Shown here: positions 31,381 to 40,864 of the stretch, piece after piece
Layout: the number at the start of each line of letters is the position of its first letter
Position numbering within the stretch: position 1 is the first letter of the stretch
NCBI RefSeq assembly: GCF_021742065.1
Contig: NZ_JAKKIE010000012.1
Span: forward strand, 13,605 to 77,604
From: Rhizorhapis sp. SPR117
Lineage (GTDB): Bacteria; Pseudomonadota; Alphaproteobacteria; Sphingomonadales; Sphingomonadaceae
DNA length: 64,000 nt
Direction of reading: 5' to 3'
The notes under the pieces: generated by a model
The model's input: the letters and a program-made list of their open reading frames with translations, nothing else
Databases searched by the model: none
What the model was told of the DNA's origin: nothing
Program-made: the position numbers and the translations under genes

Positions 31381-32149
31381 CCATGCCCGGTCGCCACGCC
31401 ATCGTCGGCGCTGCGATGGATATCCAGCCAGGCGCCCTGCGCCCAATGGTCGGTCGGCCGCCCGCCCTTGGGTTAGAGCCACCGTCGGAGGCGCCCATCC
31501 GCATCGCAACGCATGATCGCTGCCCCCTACCCTTGCGCGCATGCCCGCCCGAACGCGCCGTGGCGATCAGCCAAGGGGCCAGCACGCTCTATCGCCAGGC
31601 GCTTGGCCGGACCCGTCCCGCCGCGTTCTCGCAGTCTCGCGGTGTCGGTACCCTGGAGGTCGAATCCGCTGCCTGTGCCGAGAGCCTCTAGCGATGGCCG
31701 GCGACTTTCTCGTACTCCGCGATCTGTCGGCCTGCTGGTGCGACGAGCGGGGTCGCCTGGGGCCACCCGGCCGCATACGACCCATGTGGGTCCTCATCCC
31801 GCGCGAGGATCCCGATGCCGAGCTTGGGCGAGGTCAACTGACGGGAGCGCAATCCTTTTATGGATACCTCATGGCTGCCCCCTTCGGTTGGGCAGACAGG
31901 CGCGGCCGGGATTGCGAGGGCGATCGGCAACCCTTCGCTCCGCGCGACCGGCATTAGCACCTATTCGAAAAATGGCGGCACGCTGGAGACCGCCGCGACG
32001 AAGGCGCATCATTATTCGACCCGCACTACCCACCCGTATGACCGGCCGCCCCTATGACCCGCGGCCCGGTGACGGGAGGCCGGGCGCGGTGGCGCGCGTG
32101 CTGAACTGGATTCGCTCGTTAACTTGATACGAGGCCCACTCGGGGCAAT
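31381..32149. other. Gene-poor stretch, no supported gene
   Basis: About 770 bases after the glutathione transferase. Overlapping frames on both strands give Arg/Pro-rich products without domains. A minus-strand frame at 31688-31960 (ending GRQIAEYEKVAGHR) has the least unnatural composition but lacks a ribosome site. Codon periodicity is poor, so I read this as decayed or non-coding DNA. Confidence 0.45.
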
Positions 32150-32455
32150 ATGCTGCCTATGTCACGGAATAGATCGACCGCTCAGGCGATAGTAATGACG
32201 TTGCTTGCGATCGCGGCCACGCCGCTTTCCGCAAAACCGCCCGTCAGCTCGACGATGACGGTCGGCCACGATGCCAAGCCGCAAGGGCGCATCATCACCA
32301 CGCCGGCATATCCTTACGGCGTGTATGTCGTGCCAGTGGAGCGGGACGATCGCACGCCTAAGCAGCGTTGTTTGGATGACGAGTCGGCGAGGATCGGCGG
32401 CACCCTCTCCGACCTTGATCGGCGAGCCATGGACCTCAAATGCAGCCAGCGCTGA
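32150..32455 (+). CDS. Small exported hypothetical protein
   Basis: 101 residues; ATG at 32150 or nine bases later. A signal peptide (AQAIVMTLLAIAATPLSA) is cleaved near SAKPP. The mature part has GRIITTPAYPYGVYVVPVER and a C-terminal CLDDESARIGGTLSDLDRRA with two cysteines, perhaps one disulfide. No family recognised. Convergent with the GNAT gene. Confidence 0.6.
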   Translation: MLPMSRNRSTAQAIVMTLLAIAATPLSAKPPVSSTMTVGHDAKPQGRIITTPAYPYGVYVVPVERDDRTPKQRCLDDESARIGGTLSDLDRRAMDLKCSQR

Positions 32456-32474
32456 CGCTCGCAGCGCGATCGGC

Positions 32475-33125
32475 TCATGCCGGCGGTGGAATGACGGCGG
32501 TGGTGTAAAGCGAAAGTAGCTCCCAGCCCAAAGCTTCATAGAGGCCCCGGCCATCAGCCGTGGCGACCAATACGCCCCGCGTCGCGCCGGCACCTCGCGC
32601 GATCGTTTCGAGCTTCTTCATGACAGCGCGGCCGAGCCCGCGTCGTCTATGCGCCGCGGTGGTTTCAATCCGATCATATATGGCGAACTCGCCGACGCGG
32701 ACGACGCGCCCGATCGCCGCCAGCTCGCCGCTTGAAGCGAGCGCCTTCACGACCGCGAGCGGCATAGGGTCCGTCGCATCGAGCGAATAGCCATCAGGCG
32801 GGGCCCCGCCGGCCATCTGGCCGCAACAGGTCATCATGAAGCCCGGCGGCTGAATGGCCCAGCGGTTTGGCAGCGCGGCCCGCATCGCGCTTGGGGTGGC
32901 ACAGGCTTTCACAAAGACCCAAGGCTCAGTGATCCCCGCCGCTAGCTCGCGCATCGCTGGCGAGATGCGGGGAAAGACGTAGCGGACCCGCTGTTGCGGC
33001 CAGCCGACATCCACACGGAATCCGCCGTGATCCTCGACGGGGGGTGGAGTTTCACGGGCGAGCGTCCATCCTTTGATCCATGTCGCCACGATGCGGGGAT
33101 CGGCCACCAGGTCTTCGTCAGCCAT
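32475..33125 (-). CDS. GNAT-family acetyltransferase
   Basis: 216 residues starting MADEDLVADPRIVATWIKGW, chosen because AGGA lies six bases before this ATG. The GNAT acetyl-CoA motif is ETTAAHRRRGLGRAVMKKLE (R-x2-G-x-G type), and the C-terminal strand is LYEALGWELLSLYTTAVIPP. The long N-terminal half is variable. Pieces of a second, broken copy lie at 45092-45137 (C-terminus) and 47562-47652 (N-terminus). Substrate unknown. Confidence 0.85.
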   Translation of the reverse strand: MADEDLVADPRIVATWIKGWTLARETPPPVEDHGGFRVDVGWPQQRVRYVFPRISPAMRELAAGITEPWVFVKACATPSAMRAALPNRWAIQPPGFMMTCCGQMAGGAPPDGYSLDATDPMPLAVVKALASSGELAAIGRVVRVGEFAIYDRIETTAAHRRRGLGRAVMKKLETIARGAGATRGVLVATADGRGLYEALGWELLSLYTTAVIPPPA

Positions 33126-33250
33126 GCCCCATCCTGACATGCGTCAATGGCCGAGAGGTGGGCCGAGACATTAGCGCCAGACGGCGCGAGGCCGCCCGTA
33201 ACGACGCAGCACCCAGCTTTCTCCTGCCTTTGATCGCATCAAGCGCAGCA

Positions 33251-33391
33251 TCAGGCTGGCCGCGCTGCCGTCAGGCCGCCTCCGGCGGACGCGGCCATAA
33301 GCAGGATGATCGCGAACCACGGAAGCGGCAGCAGCTTCGGCCACCGGAGTGCGAGCACCGCCTCGTCGAACCGGTCGGGATCGATGACCAT
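33251..33391 (-). CDS. Possible small membrane protein downstream of dps
   Basis: 46 residues: MVIDPDRFDEAVLALRWPKL then one hydrophobic helix (LPLPWFAIILLMAASAGGG). It begins 30 bases after the dps stop on the same strand. The ribosome site is weak (GAGG only three bases away). Plausible as a small operon gene, but it may be a chance frame. Confidence 0.3.
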   Translation of the reverse strand: MVIDPDRFDEAVLALRWPKLLPLPWFAIILLMAASAGGGLTAARPA

Positions 33392-33420
33392 GCGCCTCGC
33401 TCGCCCGCGCCGCCCGAGGA

Positions 33421-33945
33421 CTATTCGCCGAGACTTGAGCGCAACATCCATGCATTCTCTTCATGAACGCCGATGCGCGCCACGAGCATGTCATGGGTGA
33501 ACAGATCGCCGGCCTCGTCGGCGAGTTCGGCGAACTCGCTCATCCGCCGCGCCACCGTCTCATTGTCCCTGGCCAGCTCCGCGATCATCTCCGGGGTCGG
33601 CCTGTGCGGCGTCTCGTTCTCGATCACCGTGAGCGCACGGAATGTCTCGCTGCCGGTCGGGGCAAGCTTGCCCAACGCACGGATGCGTTCCGCCAGCGCG
33701 TCCGCCGCCTGGTGCAGCTCATTATATTGCGCGTCAGTCAGTTTATGGAGGCCGTAGAAGCTCGGGCCCTGCACATTCCAGTGAACCCCCAAGGTCTTGG
33801 CGTACAGCGTGTAACTATCGGCGACTGCTTTCGTCAGCGCTTCGGCGACCTTTTCGCGGACATTGCTGTCCACGCTCGTATTGAGCGTATTGCCGTCGCC
33901 TTCCACCGTTTGTGGCGTTGCTTTCGATCTGGCGGCTCTGGCCAT
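33421..33945 (-). CDS. dps: Dps, DNA-binding ferritin-like protein
   Basis: 174 residues from MARAARSKATPQ. Dps dodecamers store iron, oxidise Fe2+ with H2O2 and coat DNA in starvation. The ferroxidase site is the intersubunit set in GVHWNVQGPSFYGLHKLTD and HQAADALAERIRALG. The Lys/Arg-rich N-terminus (ARAARSK) is typical for DNA binding. It fits the oxidative-stress setting with peroxiredoxin and FMN reductase nearby. Confidence 0.93.
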   Translation of the reverse strand: MARAARSKATPQTVEGDGNTLNTSVDSNVREKVAEALTKAVADSYTLYAKTLGVHWNVQGPSFYGLHKLTDAQYNELHQAADALAERIRALGKLAPTGSETFRALTVIENETPHRPTPEMIAELARDNETVARRMSEFAELADEAGDLFTHDMLVARIGVHEENAWMLRSSLGE

Positions 33946-34145
33946 GTCCTTGTCCTTCCAGTTTTTGACTCGCACCCTCCCGCCATCAGACCATAGCGTG
34001 AGGATCAGTCATTGGAAGCGCGCGCGTTGCGACCGCGCGGATCATCGGTGGCGGCAGCTCCGCCGAACGCGAGGAGGGTGTCCATGAGCTTGGCTGCGGG
34101 CTGTATTGAAACGCGCGGCGAGCCTCCATTCGTAACGATAGTGTC

Positions 34146-34703
34146 TCAGCCGTGCCAGCGCCGGACGCGCCCGATCCACGCCTCGAAGGCGTCCAGCTGC
34201 CGCTCGAGCAAGATGCGCAAATGATCGTCCGCGATGGTGAGGTCGTCGGCGATCGCGTCCGGCTTGAGCTGCAGATAAGCCTCGGGTTGGCCCATCAGCA
34301 CGACGTCGAGAACCAAGAGCGTGTTGCGCAGATGGGACTGGGCTACCGCGGTGCCGACCGCGCCTGGCGAGGCGCCCATGATCGCGGACGGCTTTCCGAT
34401 CCAGCTGCTCTTACCCGTCGGTCGCGATCCCCAGTCGATCGCATTCTTGAGGATGCCTGGTATCGACCGGTTGTACTCGGGCGTGACGAACAGCACGCCG
34501 TCGCTCGCCTCGATCGTTCGTTTGAGCGTCTGGACGCTTTCCGGCGGGTCCGACCACAAATCCTCATTGTAGTGCGGCAGGCCGCCGATATCGACATAGC
34601 TGAATTCGAACCGCTTGCCCGCCAGCGCTTCGACGGCGCGCGCGAGGCGCTGGTTGATGGATTGCTTGCGAATGCTTCCGACGAAAACTGCGATCGCCGT
34701 CAT
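34146..34703 (-). CDS. NADPH-dependent FMN reductase
   Basis: 185 residues from MTAIAVFVGSIRKQSINQRL. Flavodoxin-like fold: the phosphate-binding loop is GSIRKQSINQRLA, and FVTPEYNRSIPGILKNAIDW is the conserved FMN-binding motif of the ChrR/YieF/azoreductase-like family. It reduces quinones, chromate or azo dyes in known members and protects against oxidative stress. On the same strand, 34 bases downstream of the dienelactone hydrolase stop. Confidence 0.92.
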   Translation of the reverse strand: MTAIAVFVGSIRKQSINQRLARAVEALAGKRFEFSYVDIGGLPHYNEDLWSDPPESVQTLKRTIEASDGVLFVTPEYNRSIPGILKNAIDWGSRPTGKSSWIGKPSAIMGASPGAVGTAVAQSHLRNTLLVLDVVLMGQPEAYLQLKPDAIADDLTIADDHLRILLERQLDAFEAWIGRVRRWHG

Positions 34704-34737
34704 TTTAGGAACTCCCGGCCAGCGGTGTTTTGAAAGG

Positions 34738-35466
34738 TCATGCGGCTTCGCCGAATATCTCGTCGAAGAATGCGCGCATCTCGGCCCAGGATCGCGCATC
34801 CGCCTTGGGATCGTAGCGGGCGAAGTCCGGCCGCCCGAGGCGATCGGCCGCCGGGTTGGTAAAGCTGTGGACGACGCCGCCATAAAGGTTCATCTGCCAG
34901 TCGACGCCGCCTGCCCGCATCTCCGCTTCGAAGGCCGCGCGCTGCGCTGCGTCGATGCCGGGATCATCGGCACCGATGCAGACGAGCACCTTGCCCTTGA
35001 TCGCCTTGGCATCCTCCGGCGCGACGGTCGCCAACCCGCTGTGAAAGCCGACGGCACCGACGATGGCGGCGCCGTCCCGCGCCAACTCGAGCGCCATCGT
35101 GCCACCGAAGCAATAGCCGATCGCAGCCACCCGCGTGGCATCGACCTCCGGCCGCGCAAGCAGCGCGTCCAGCCCGCCACGTGCGCGGGCGCGCGTTCGA
35201 CTCGGATCATCGCGCAGTGGATTGATCAGCCCCATCACGGCGTCCAGGGCGTCAAACTCCTTGCCCTGGCCGTGAAGGTCACAGGCCAAGGCGACATAGC
35301 CAAGCGCGGCAAGCCGCTCTGCGCGCGACCTCGCATGATCGCCGAGCCCGAAGGCTTCGGGAAACACAAGCACGCCAGGGCGAGGCCCGGCGCGTGAAGC
35401 GTCGATATAAAGGTCGCTCTTCATCTTGAGCCCATCGGCCGAATAGGTCAGGGTTTCTGTGGGCAT
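34738..35466 (-). CDS. Dienelactone hydrolase family protein
   Basis: 242 residues from MPTETLTYSADGL. Alpha/beta-hydrolase with a cysteine nucleophile in AAIGYCFGGTMALELA. The acid is probably the Asp in ADDPGIDAA and the His is VVHSFTNPAAD. Related proteins hydrolyse dienelactone or other small esters; without a catechol pathway nearby the substrate is open. Probably co-transcribed with the FMN reductase. Divergent from the MFS-MarR fusion gene, only about 85 bases between starts. Confidence 0.9.
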   Translation of the reverse strand: MPTETLTYSADGLKMKSDLYIDASRAGPRPGVLVFPEAFGLGDHARSRAERLAALGYVALACDLHGQGKEFDALDAVMGLINPLRDDPSRTRARARGGLDALLARPEVDATRVAAIGYCFGGTMALELARDGAAIVGAVGFHSGLATVAPEDAKAIKGKVLVCIGADDPGIDAAQRAAFEAEMRAGGVDWQMNLYGGVVHSFTNPAADRLGRPDFARYDPKADARSWAEMRAFFDEIFGEAA

Positions 35467-35550
35467 CCGGTTTGTCTCCCAACTTGCTCTTGAAGGACAA
35501 GCGGTAGACCCCGAGGAAGAGCGTAGCAACGGAGAGGGAATCGCGTTCGC

Positions 35551-37527
35551 ATGCTCAAGGAGACATCGGTCACGCCGACGGCGCCCGCAGCGCCGCCACA
35601 ATCGGTGCGACTGATTTTCGGGGCGCTGATGCTGGTGATGCTGCTGGCTTCACTCGATCAGACGATCGTGTCGACGGCGCTGCCGACGATCGTTGGCGAG
35701 TTTGGCGGGCTCGCGCACCTTTCGTGGATCGTCACCGCCTATATGCTGGCGACCACCATCGTCACCCCGCTCTATGGCAAGCTGGGCGACCTGTTCGGGC
35801 GCAAGATCGTGCTCCAGGGCGCAATCCTGTTGTTTCTGGCCGGCTCGGCACTGTGCGGGCTCAGCCGCTCCATGGGCGCGCTGATCGCGTTCCGCGCGCT
35901 TCAGGGACTCGGCGGGGGCGGGCTGATGGTGACGACTATGGCGGCGATCGGCGACATCATCCCGCCGCGCGACCGGGGCCGATACCAAGGCTTTTTTGGT
36001 GGCGTGTTCGGGCTGTCGACCGTGCTCGGACCGTTGATCGGTGGCTTCTTTGTCGAGCATCTGAGCTGGCGCTGGATCTTCTACATAAATTTGCCGCTGG
36101 GCCTCCTGGCGCTGGGCGTGATCGCCGTCGCCTTCACCTCGCCCGCCGAGCGGCGGCGACCAGCGATCGACGTGACCGGGGCCGCGCTGATGGCAACTTT
36201 TCTGACGGCGCTTGTCCTATTCACCAGCCTTGGCGGCCATACCTATCCCTGGGATTCCCCTATGAGCCTGGGGCTGGCGGGGGTCGCACTGGTCGCGCTG
36301 GCTGGCTTCATCATGGTCGAACGCCGTGCCGCAGAGCCGATCCTGCCGCTGCCGCTCTTCGCCAACCCAACCTTCCTCATCGCCTGCGCGGTCGGGTTCA
36401 TCGTCGGCCTGGCGATGTTCGGCTCGGTCACATACATGCCGATCTATCTGCAGGTGGTGAAGGGCGTGAGCCCGTCCACCGCCGGTTTGCAGTTGACGCC
36501 GATGATGGGGGGCGTGCTCGTGACCTCGATCGCCAGCGGGCAGATCATCAGCCGGATCGGGCGCTATCGGCTGTTTCCTATCATCGGCACCGCGGTGATG
36601 ACGGTCGGTCTGGGCTTGCTCTCCACGCTCGGCGTAGCGAGCAGCATCTGGGTGGCGCCCGCTTACATGCTGGTGCTCGGCCTTGGGCTCGGCATGGTCA
36701 TGCAGGTGCTGGTCCTGGCCGTCCAGAACGCTATCGACTACCGGAATCTGGGCGTCGCCACGTCTGGCACGACCTTGTTTCGCTCGACCGGCGGCTCGGT
36801 CGGCGTGTCGCTGTTCGGCGCGATCTTCGCCGCGAACCTGGCGAGCGGGCTCGCCAGCCGCATGCCGGCGGGTGCCAGGCTGCCGACGGCGAGCGATGCT
36901 GTGGCGATCGCCGCGCTGCCGCCGGGCGTTCGCCATGTCTATCTTGAGGTATTCACCGCAGCGCTGCACCCCGTGTTCCTGTCGGCGGCGGTGATCGCAG
37001 CATTCGCTTTCCTGCTGACCTGGTTCCTGAAGGAGGTGCCGCTGCGGGATGGCGAGCGGTCGGAGACAATCGGCGAGAGCTTCGCAATGCCGCATGACGC
37101 GACCTCGCTGGACGAGCTCGAGCTGATCGTGACGCGCCTGGGCCGGCGGGAGCATCGCTGGGAGACATATCGCCGCATCGCCGAACGACGCGGAATCTCG
37201 CTCGCACCGGATGAGATGTGGCTGCTCGTACAGCTCTGTCGGGCTCCGCAAGCATTACCGGCGAACCTGGGCGAAGGATCTCTGGGGCCGATCGCCGGCC
37301 GACTTGTCGACCGGGGTTTGCTGAGGCGCGCGCGCGAGGGCCGCCTTGCGGTCTCGGATGCCGGCCGCGCGATCTTCGAGAACATCATCGCAGGCTATCG
37401 CGCGTGGTTGGCGCATATCCTCGAACGCTGGTCGCCCGAGGAGCATGAGGAGGTCAGGACGATGCTCAATGGACTGGCGCGCGAGCTGGTGGCGGAACTG
37501 CCTACCCTGAACGCGAGAATATCCTGA
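35551..37527 (+). CDS. DHA2-family drug exporter fused to a MarR-like winged-helix domain
   Basis: 658 residues. Residues 1 to about 510 are a 14-helix MFS exporter of the EmrB/QacA (DHA2) type: TM1 contains LASLDQTIVSTALPTIVGEF, motif A is YGKLGDLFGRK, and motif C is the GVFGLSTVLGPLIGGFFVEH segment. Ordinary members end near 500-520. Here about 140 more residues follow: LDELELIVTRLGRREHRWET, then DEMWLLVQLCRAPQALPANL, IAGRLVDRGLLRRAREGRLA with a MarR-like wing, and helical WSPEEHEEVRTMLNGLA, the usual C-terminal dimer helix of MarR proteins. The frame is continuous. It may couple drug sensing or gene control to export. Confidence 0.9.
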   Translation: MLKETSVTPTAPAAPPQSVRLIFGALMLVMLLASLDQTIVSTALPTIVGEFGGLAHLSWIVTAYMLATTIVTPLYGKLGDLFGRKIVLQGAILLFLAGSALCGLSRSMGALIAFRALQGLGGGGLMVTTMAAIGDIIPPRDRGRYQGFFGGVFGLSTVLGPLIGGFFVEHLSWRWIFYINLPLGLLALGVIAVAFTSPAERRRPAIDVTGAALMATFLTALVLFTSLGGHTYPWDSPMSLGLAGVALVALAGFIMVERRAAEPILPLPLFANPTFLIACAVGFIVGLAMFGSVTYMPIYLQVVKGVSPSTAGLQLTPMMGGVLVTSIASGQIISRIGRYRLFPIIGTAVMTVGLGLLSTLGVASSIWVAPAYMLVLGLGLGMVMQVLVLAVQNAIDYRNLGVATSGTTLFRSTGGSVGVSLFGAIFAANLASGLASRMPAGARLPTASDAVAIAALPPGVRHVYLEVFTAALHPVFLSAAVIAAFAFLLTWFLKEVPLRDGERSETIGESFAMPHDATSLDELELIVTRLGRREHRWETYRRIAERRGISLAPDEMWLLVQLCRAPQALPANLGEGSLGPIAGRLVDRGLLRRAREGRLAVSDAGRAIFENIIAGYRAWLAHILERWSPEEHEEVRTMLNGLARELVAELPTLNARIS

Positions 37528-37600
37528 GCGCACGCTCGGCGATCGTCGAACATGATCGCGGCAGAAGCATGCCCAGGATTGCGTGGCTTCGCTCGCTCTA

Positions 37601-40600
37601 TCAATGAAAGTCATGGCTGCGGACGCGCAGAATCTCTTCTTGCTCGGCTGCGCTGCCACAGGGCGGCGAAGCCAATACACGGCCGCGCGGGCTCCATGCG
37701 GGATCGCGCGGATCGGGACCGCCGCCATTCTTCGAGCCATCGCCGCGTGCTTGCGCCACCGCGAAATCCATTCGCCCGATCGAACGGAGCATGGCGTTAT
37801 GGTCGGTGATGCGGTCGCAAATGATGTGGATGATCTCTCCCTCCTTCTGGAGGCGCCCTCTGATCGCGATCATCGAAGCGGACATGACCTGTCGGCGGTA
37901 GATCTCGAACCGATCGGGCCAGAGGATGCCGTTGGCGATGCCGGTCTCATCCTCGATCGTTACGAACAGCACGCCCTTGGCTGAACCGGGGCGCTGTCGA
38001 ACAAGGACCACGCCGGCGACCTCGACATTGCGGCCATCGCGGATGGTCGGGAGATCGACACATCGCGCGATCTTCATCGCGTCGAGCTGGCCGCGCAGGA
38101 AGCTCACCGGATAGCCGCGCAGCGAGAGCTGGAGCGCACGATAGTCCTCGACCACTTCGCGGCCATCGCTCATCGGGCGGAGCGCCACCAATGGCTCCAG
38201 CCCTTCGGGGCTGAACTTGGCGTCGCGCTCGTCGGCCGCCACGAACAGCGGCAGCGGCGCTTCGCCCAGACCCTTCACCTTCCACAATCCCTGCCGCCGG
38301 TTCTCGGCGATGCAGTGGAAGGCATCTGCCTCGGCCAGTCGCTCGATCGCAGCGCGCGGCACAGCGGCGCGGCGCCATACTTCCTCGACGCTCTCATAGG
38401 GTGCCGGCCCGCGCGCGCCGACGATCGCCGCACCGTGAAGATTGGCGAGCCCGCGCACCTGCCGGAACCCGAGCCGCACCGCCATATAACGACCGCCGGT
38501 CGCCTCGAGCGTGCAATCCCAATGGCTGTCGTTGATCGACACCGGACGCACCTCGATACCGTGGTTGCGCGCGTCCTTCACGATTTGCGCGGGCGCATAG
38601 AAGCCCATCGGCTGCGCATTGAGCAAGGCCGCGCAGAAGACGTCGGGATGGTGATGCTTCACCCAGCATGACGCATAGGCAATCTTGGCGAACGATGCGG
38701 CGTGACTCTCGGGAAAGCCATAGCTGCCGAATCCCTCGATCTGCTTGAAGGTGCGCTCCGCGAAGTCTTGTGGGTATCCGCGCTCCACCATGCCGCCGAC
38801 GAGCTTGTCGTAGAAATGGCTGACGCCGCCGGTGAGCTTGAACGTCGCCATTGCGCGGCGCAGCTGATCGGCCTCGGCGGGCGTGAAGCCCGCACCCACG
38901 ATCGCGACCTTCATCGCCTGCTCCTGAAACAGCGGCACGCCCAGCGTCTTCTCGAGCACGGCGCGGAGTTCCGGCTTGGGGTATTCGGGCTTCTCCTTGC
39001 CTTCGCGGCGACGGAGATAGGGATGGACCATATCGCCCTGGATCGGTCCAGGCCGGACGATCGCGACCTCGATGACCAGATCGTAGAATTTGTTCGGCTT
39101 GATCCGCGGCAGCATCGACATCTGCGCACGGGACTCGATCTGGAAGACGCCCAAGGTATCGGCCTTCTGGATCATCGCATAGACGCCCGGGTCATCGTCC
39201 TGCAGGTCGGCCATTCCGACCTTGATTCCCTTCATCTCCTTCAGGAGATTGAAGGCGCGGTTCATGCAGCCAAGCATCCCGAGCCCCAGGACGTCCACCT
39301 TCATGAACTTCAAGGCGTCGATATCATCCTTGTCCCATTCGATGATCTGACGGTCTTCCATCCGCGCCGGCTCGATCGGCACGAGGTCGTCCAATCGCTC
39401 CTGGGTGAGCACAAACCCGCCGGGATGCTGCGAAAGGTGACGCGGCGTGCCGACGAGCTGGCGGGCCAGCTCGAGCGTCAGCTTGAGGCGGTGATCCTCG
39501 GCATTGAGGTTGAGCGAGGCGATCTGTTCGTCCGGGATGCCGTCCATCGACCAGCCCCACACCAGGCCGGTCAGCATCTTGGTGAGATCGCGCGGCAGGC
39601 CGAGCGCCTTGCCGACCTCGGCGACCGCGCCGCGCGTGCGGTAGCGGGTGATGACCGCGGTCAGCGCCGAGCGGTGGCGGCCGTAGGTCTCGTAGATCCA
39701 CTGGATGATCTCTTCGCGCCGCTCATGCTCGAAATCGACGTCGATGTCAGGTGGTTCCTTGCGCTCTCCGCTCACGAACCGTTCGAACAACAGCTCGTGC
39801 TTGATCGGATCGATCGAGGTGATGCCGAGCATGTAGCAGACGCAGCTATTGGCGGCCGAGCCCCGTCCCTGACACAGAATGCCGCGCCGCCGGCTCTCGG
39901 CGACGATCGCGTTGACGGTCAGGAAATAGGGCGCGTAGCCAAGCTGATCGATCAGCCGCAGTTCGTGATCGATCTGGCCGCGATAGCCTGGGTGAAGGCC
40001 ATCGGGAAACATCCGCGCGGCGGCTTCCTCGGTCAGCGCGGCGAGCGCTTCCTGCGCCGTCCGGCCGGCCATCACCTGCTCATAGGGATATTGATACTGG
40101 ATCTCGCCAAGGTCGAACCGGCATTGCGCGGCGATATCGGCGCTTGCCTGGATCGCATCGGGGAAAGCCGCGAACCGACGCTCCATCTCGGCCGGCGCCT
40201 TCAGGTCACGGTCCATATGCCGCTCGCGCCTGAACCCGAGCGCATCGATGGTGGTCTTCTCGCGGATCGCGGTCATGACGTCCTGCAACGGCCGCCGCTC
40301 GGCCGCGTGATAGAGGACATCGCCGGTCGCGACGCCGCGCATCCCCGCATCGCGGGCCATTGCATCGAGTCGGTGCAGTCGCTCGGCATCGTCCGGCCGG
40401 CGCCGCAGCGACAGCGCCAGATAGCCGCGCGCGCCGAACACCTCGCGCAGCTCGCCAAGATGCGCGGCGGTCGTGTCGTCCGGCAAGTCCGGCACGAGGA
40501 TCGCGATCAGCCCGTCGGCGTGGGCGACGACGTCGCTCCAGTCGAGGATGCAGCAGCCCTTGCCGCCGCGTGTCTTGCCCGCCGTCAGCAACCGGGTGAG

Positions 40601-40864
40601 CCGCGACCAGGCCGGGCGTGTCGTGGGGTAGAACAGCAGCGCGCGGCCATCGGTCAGCTCAACCCGCGCACCGGGAATCATGCGGACGCCGGTCGCTTTT
40701 TGCCCTTCCCAGCCCCGGACGACGCCGGCGACGCTCCCCCAATCGGCATGGCCAAGCGCCTTATGGCCCTGCAACGCCGCCGCGGCGAACAGCTCCTCGG
40801 GTGAGGACGCGCCGCGCAGGAACGAAAAGTGGCTTGTGACCTGAAGCTCGACGTAGACCGCCAT
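37601..40864 (-). CDS. dnaE2: Error-prone DNA polymerase DnaE2 (ImuC)
   Basis: 1087 residues. Catalytic polymerase of the ImuA-ImuB-DnaE2 translesion mutasome induced by DNA damage. The N-terminal PHP domain begins [20 protein letters not shown]; the polymerase active site is [16 protein letters not shown], and the finger/thumb region has [10 protein letters not shown] and [20 protein letters not shown]. An OB domain lies near residues 950-1040. The ATG overlaps the imuB stop (ATGA). Third gene of the LexA-controlled operon. Confidence 0.96.
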   Translation of the reverse strand: MAVYVELQVTSHFSFLRGASSPEELFAAAALQGHKALGHADWGSVAGVVRGWEGQKATGVRMIPGARVELTDGRALLFYPTTRPAWSRLTRLLTAGKTRGGKGCCILDWSDVVAHADGLIAILVPDLPDDTTAAHLGELREVFGARGYLALSLRRRPDDAERLHRLDAMARDAGMRGVATGDVLYHAAERRPLQDVMTAIREKTTIDALGFRRERHMDRDLKAPAEMERRFAAFPDAIQASADIAAQCRFDLGEIQYQYPYEQVMAGRTAQEALAALTEEAAARMFPDGLHPGYRGQIDHELRLIDQLGYAPYFLTVNAIVAESRRRGILCQGRGSAANSCVCYMLGITSIDPIKHELLFERFVSGERKEPPDIDVDFEHERREEIIQWIYETYGRHRSALTAVITRYRTRGAVAEVGKALGLPRDLTKMLTGLVWGWSMDGIPDEQIASLNLNAEDHRLKLTLELARQLVGTPRHLSQHPGGFVLTQERLDDLVPIEPARMEDRQIIEWDKDDIDALKFMKVDVLGLGMLGCMNRAFNLLKEMKGIKVGMADLQDDDPGVYAMIQKADTLGVFQIESRAQMSMLPRIKPNKFYDLVIEVAIVRPGPIQGDMVHPYLRRREGKEKPEYPKPELRAVLEKTLGVPLFQEQAMKVAIVGAGFTPAEADQLRRAMATFKLTGGVSHFYDKLVGGMVERGYPQDFAERTFKQIEGFGSYGFPESHAASFAKIAYASCWVKHHHPDVFCAALLNAQPMGFYAPAQIVKDARNHGIEVRPVSINDSHWDCTLEATGGRYMAVRLGFRQVRGLANLHGAAIVGARGPAPYESVEEVWRRAAVPRAAIERLAEADAFHCIAENRRQGLWKVKGLGEAPLPLFVAADERDAKFSPEGLEPLVALRPMSDGREVVEDYRALQLSLRGYPVSFLRGQLDAMKIARCVDLPTIRDGRNVEVAGVVLVRQRPGSAKGVLFVTIEDETGIANGILWPDRFEIYRRQVMSASMIAIRGRLQKEGEIIHIICDRITDHNAMLRSIGRMDFAVAQARGDGSKNGGGPDPRDPAWSPRGRVLASPPCGSAAEQEEILRVRSHDFH

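Noticed and set aside
37395..37604. Small minus-strand gene downstream of the MFS-MarR fusion
   Set aside because: It is antisense to the MarR-like domain and lacks a ribosome site and domain.
38702..40804. Open frame of 700 codons on the plus strand opposite dnaE2
   Set aside because: Antisense shadow; dnaE2 motifs on the minus strand are unmistakable.
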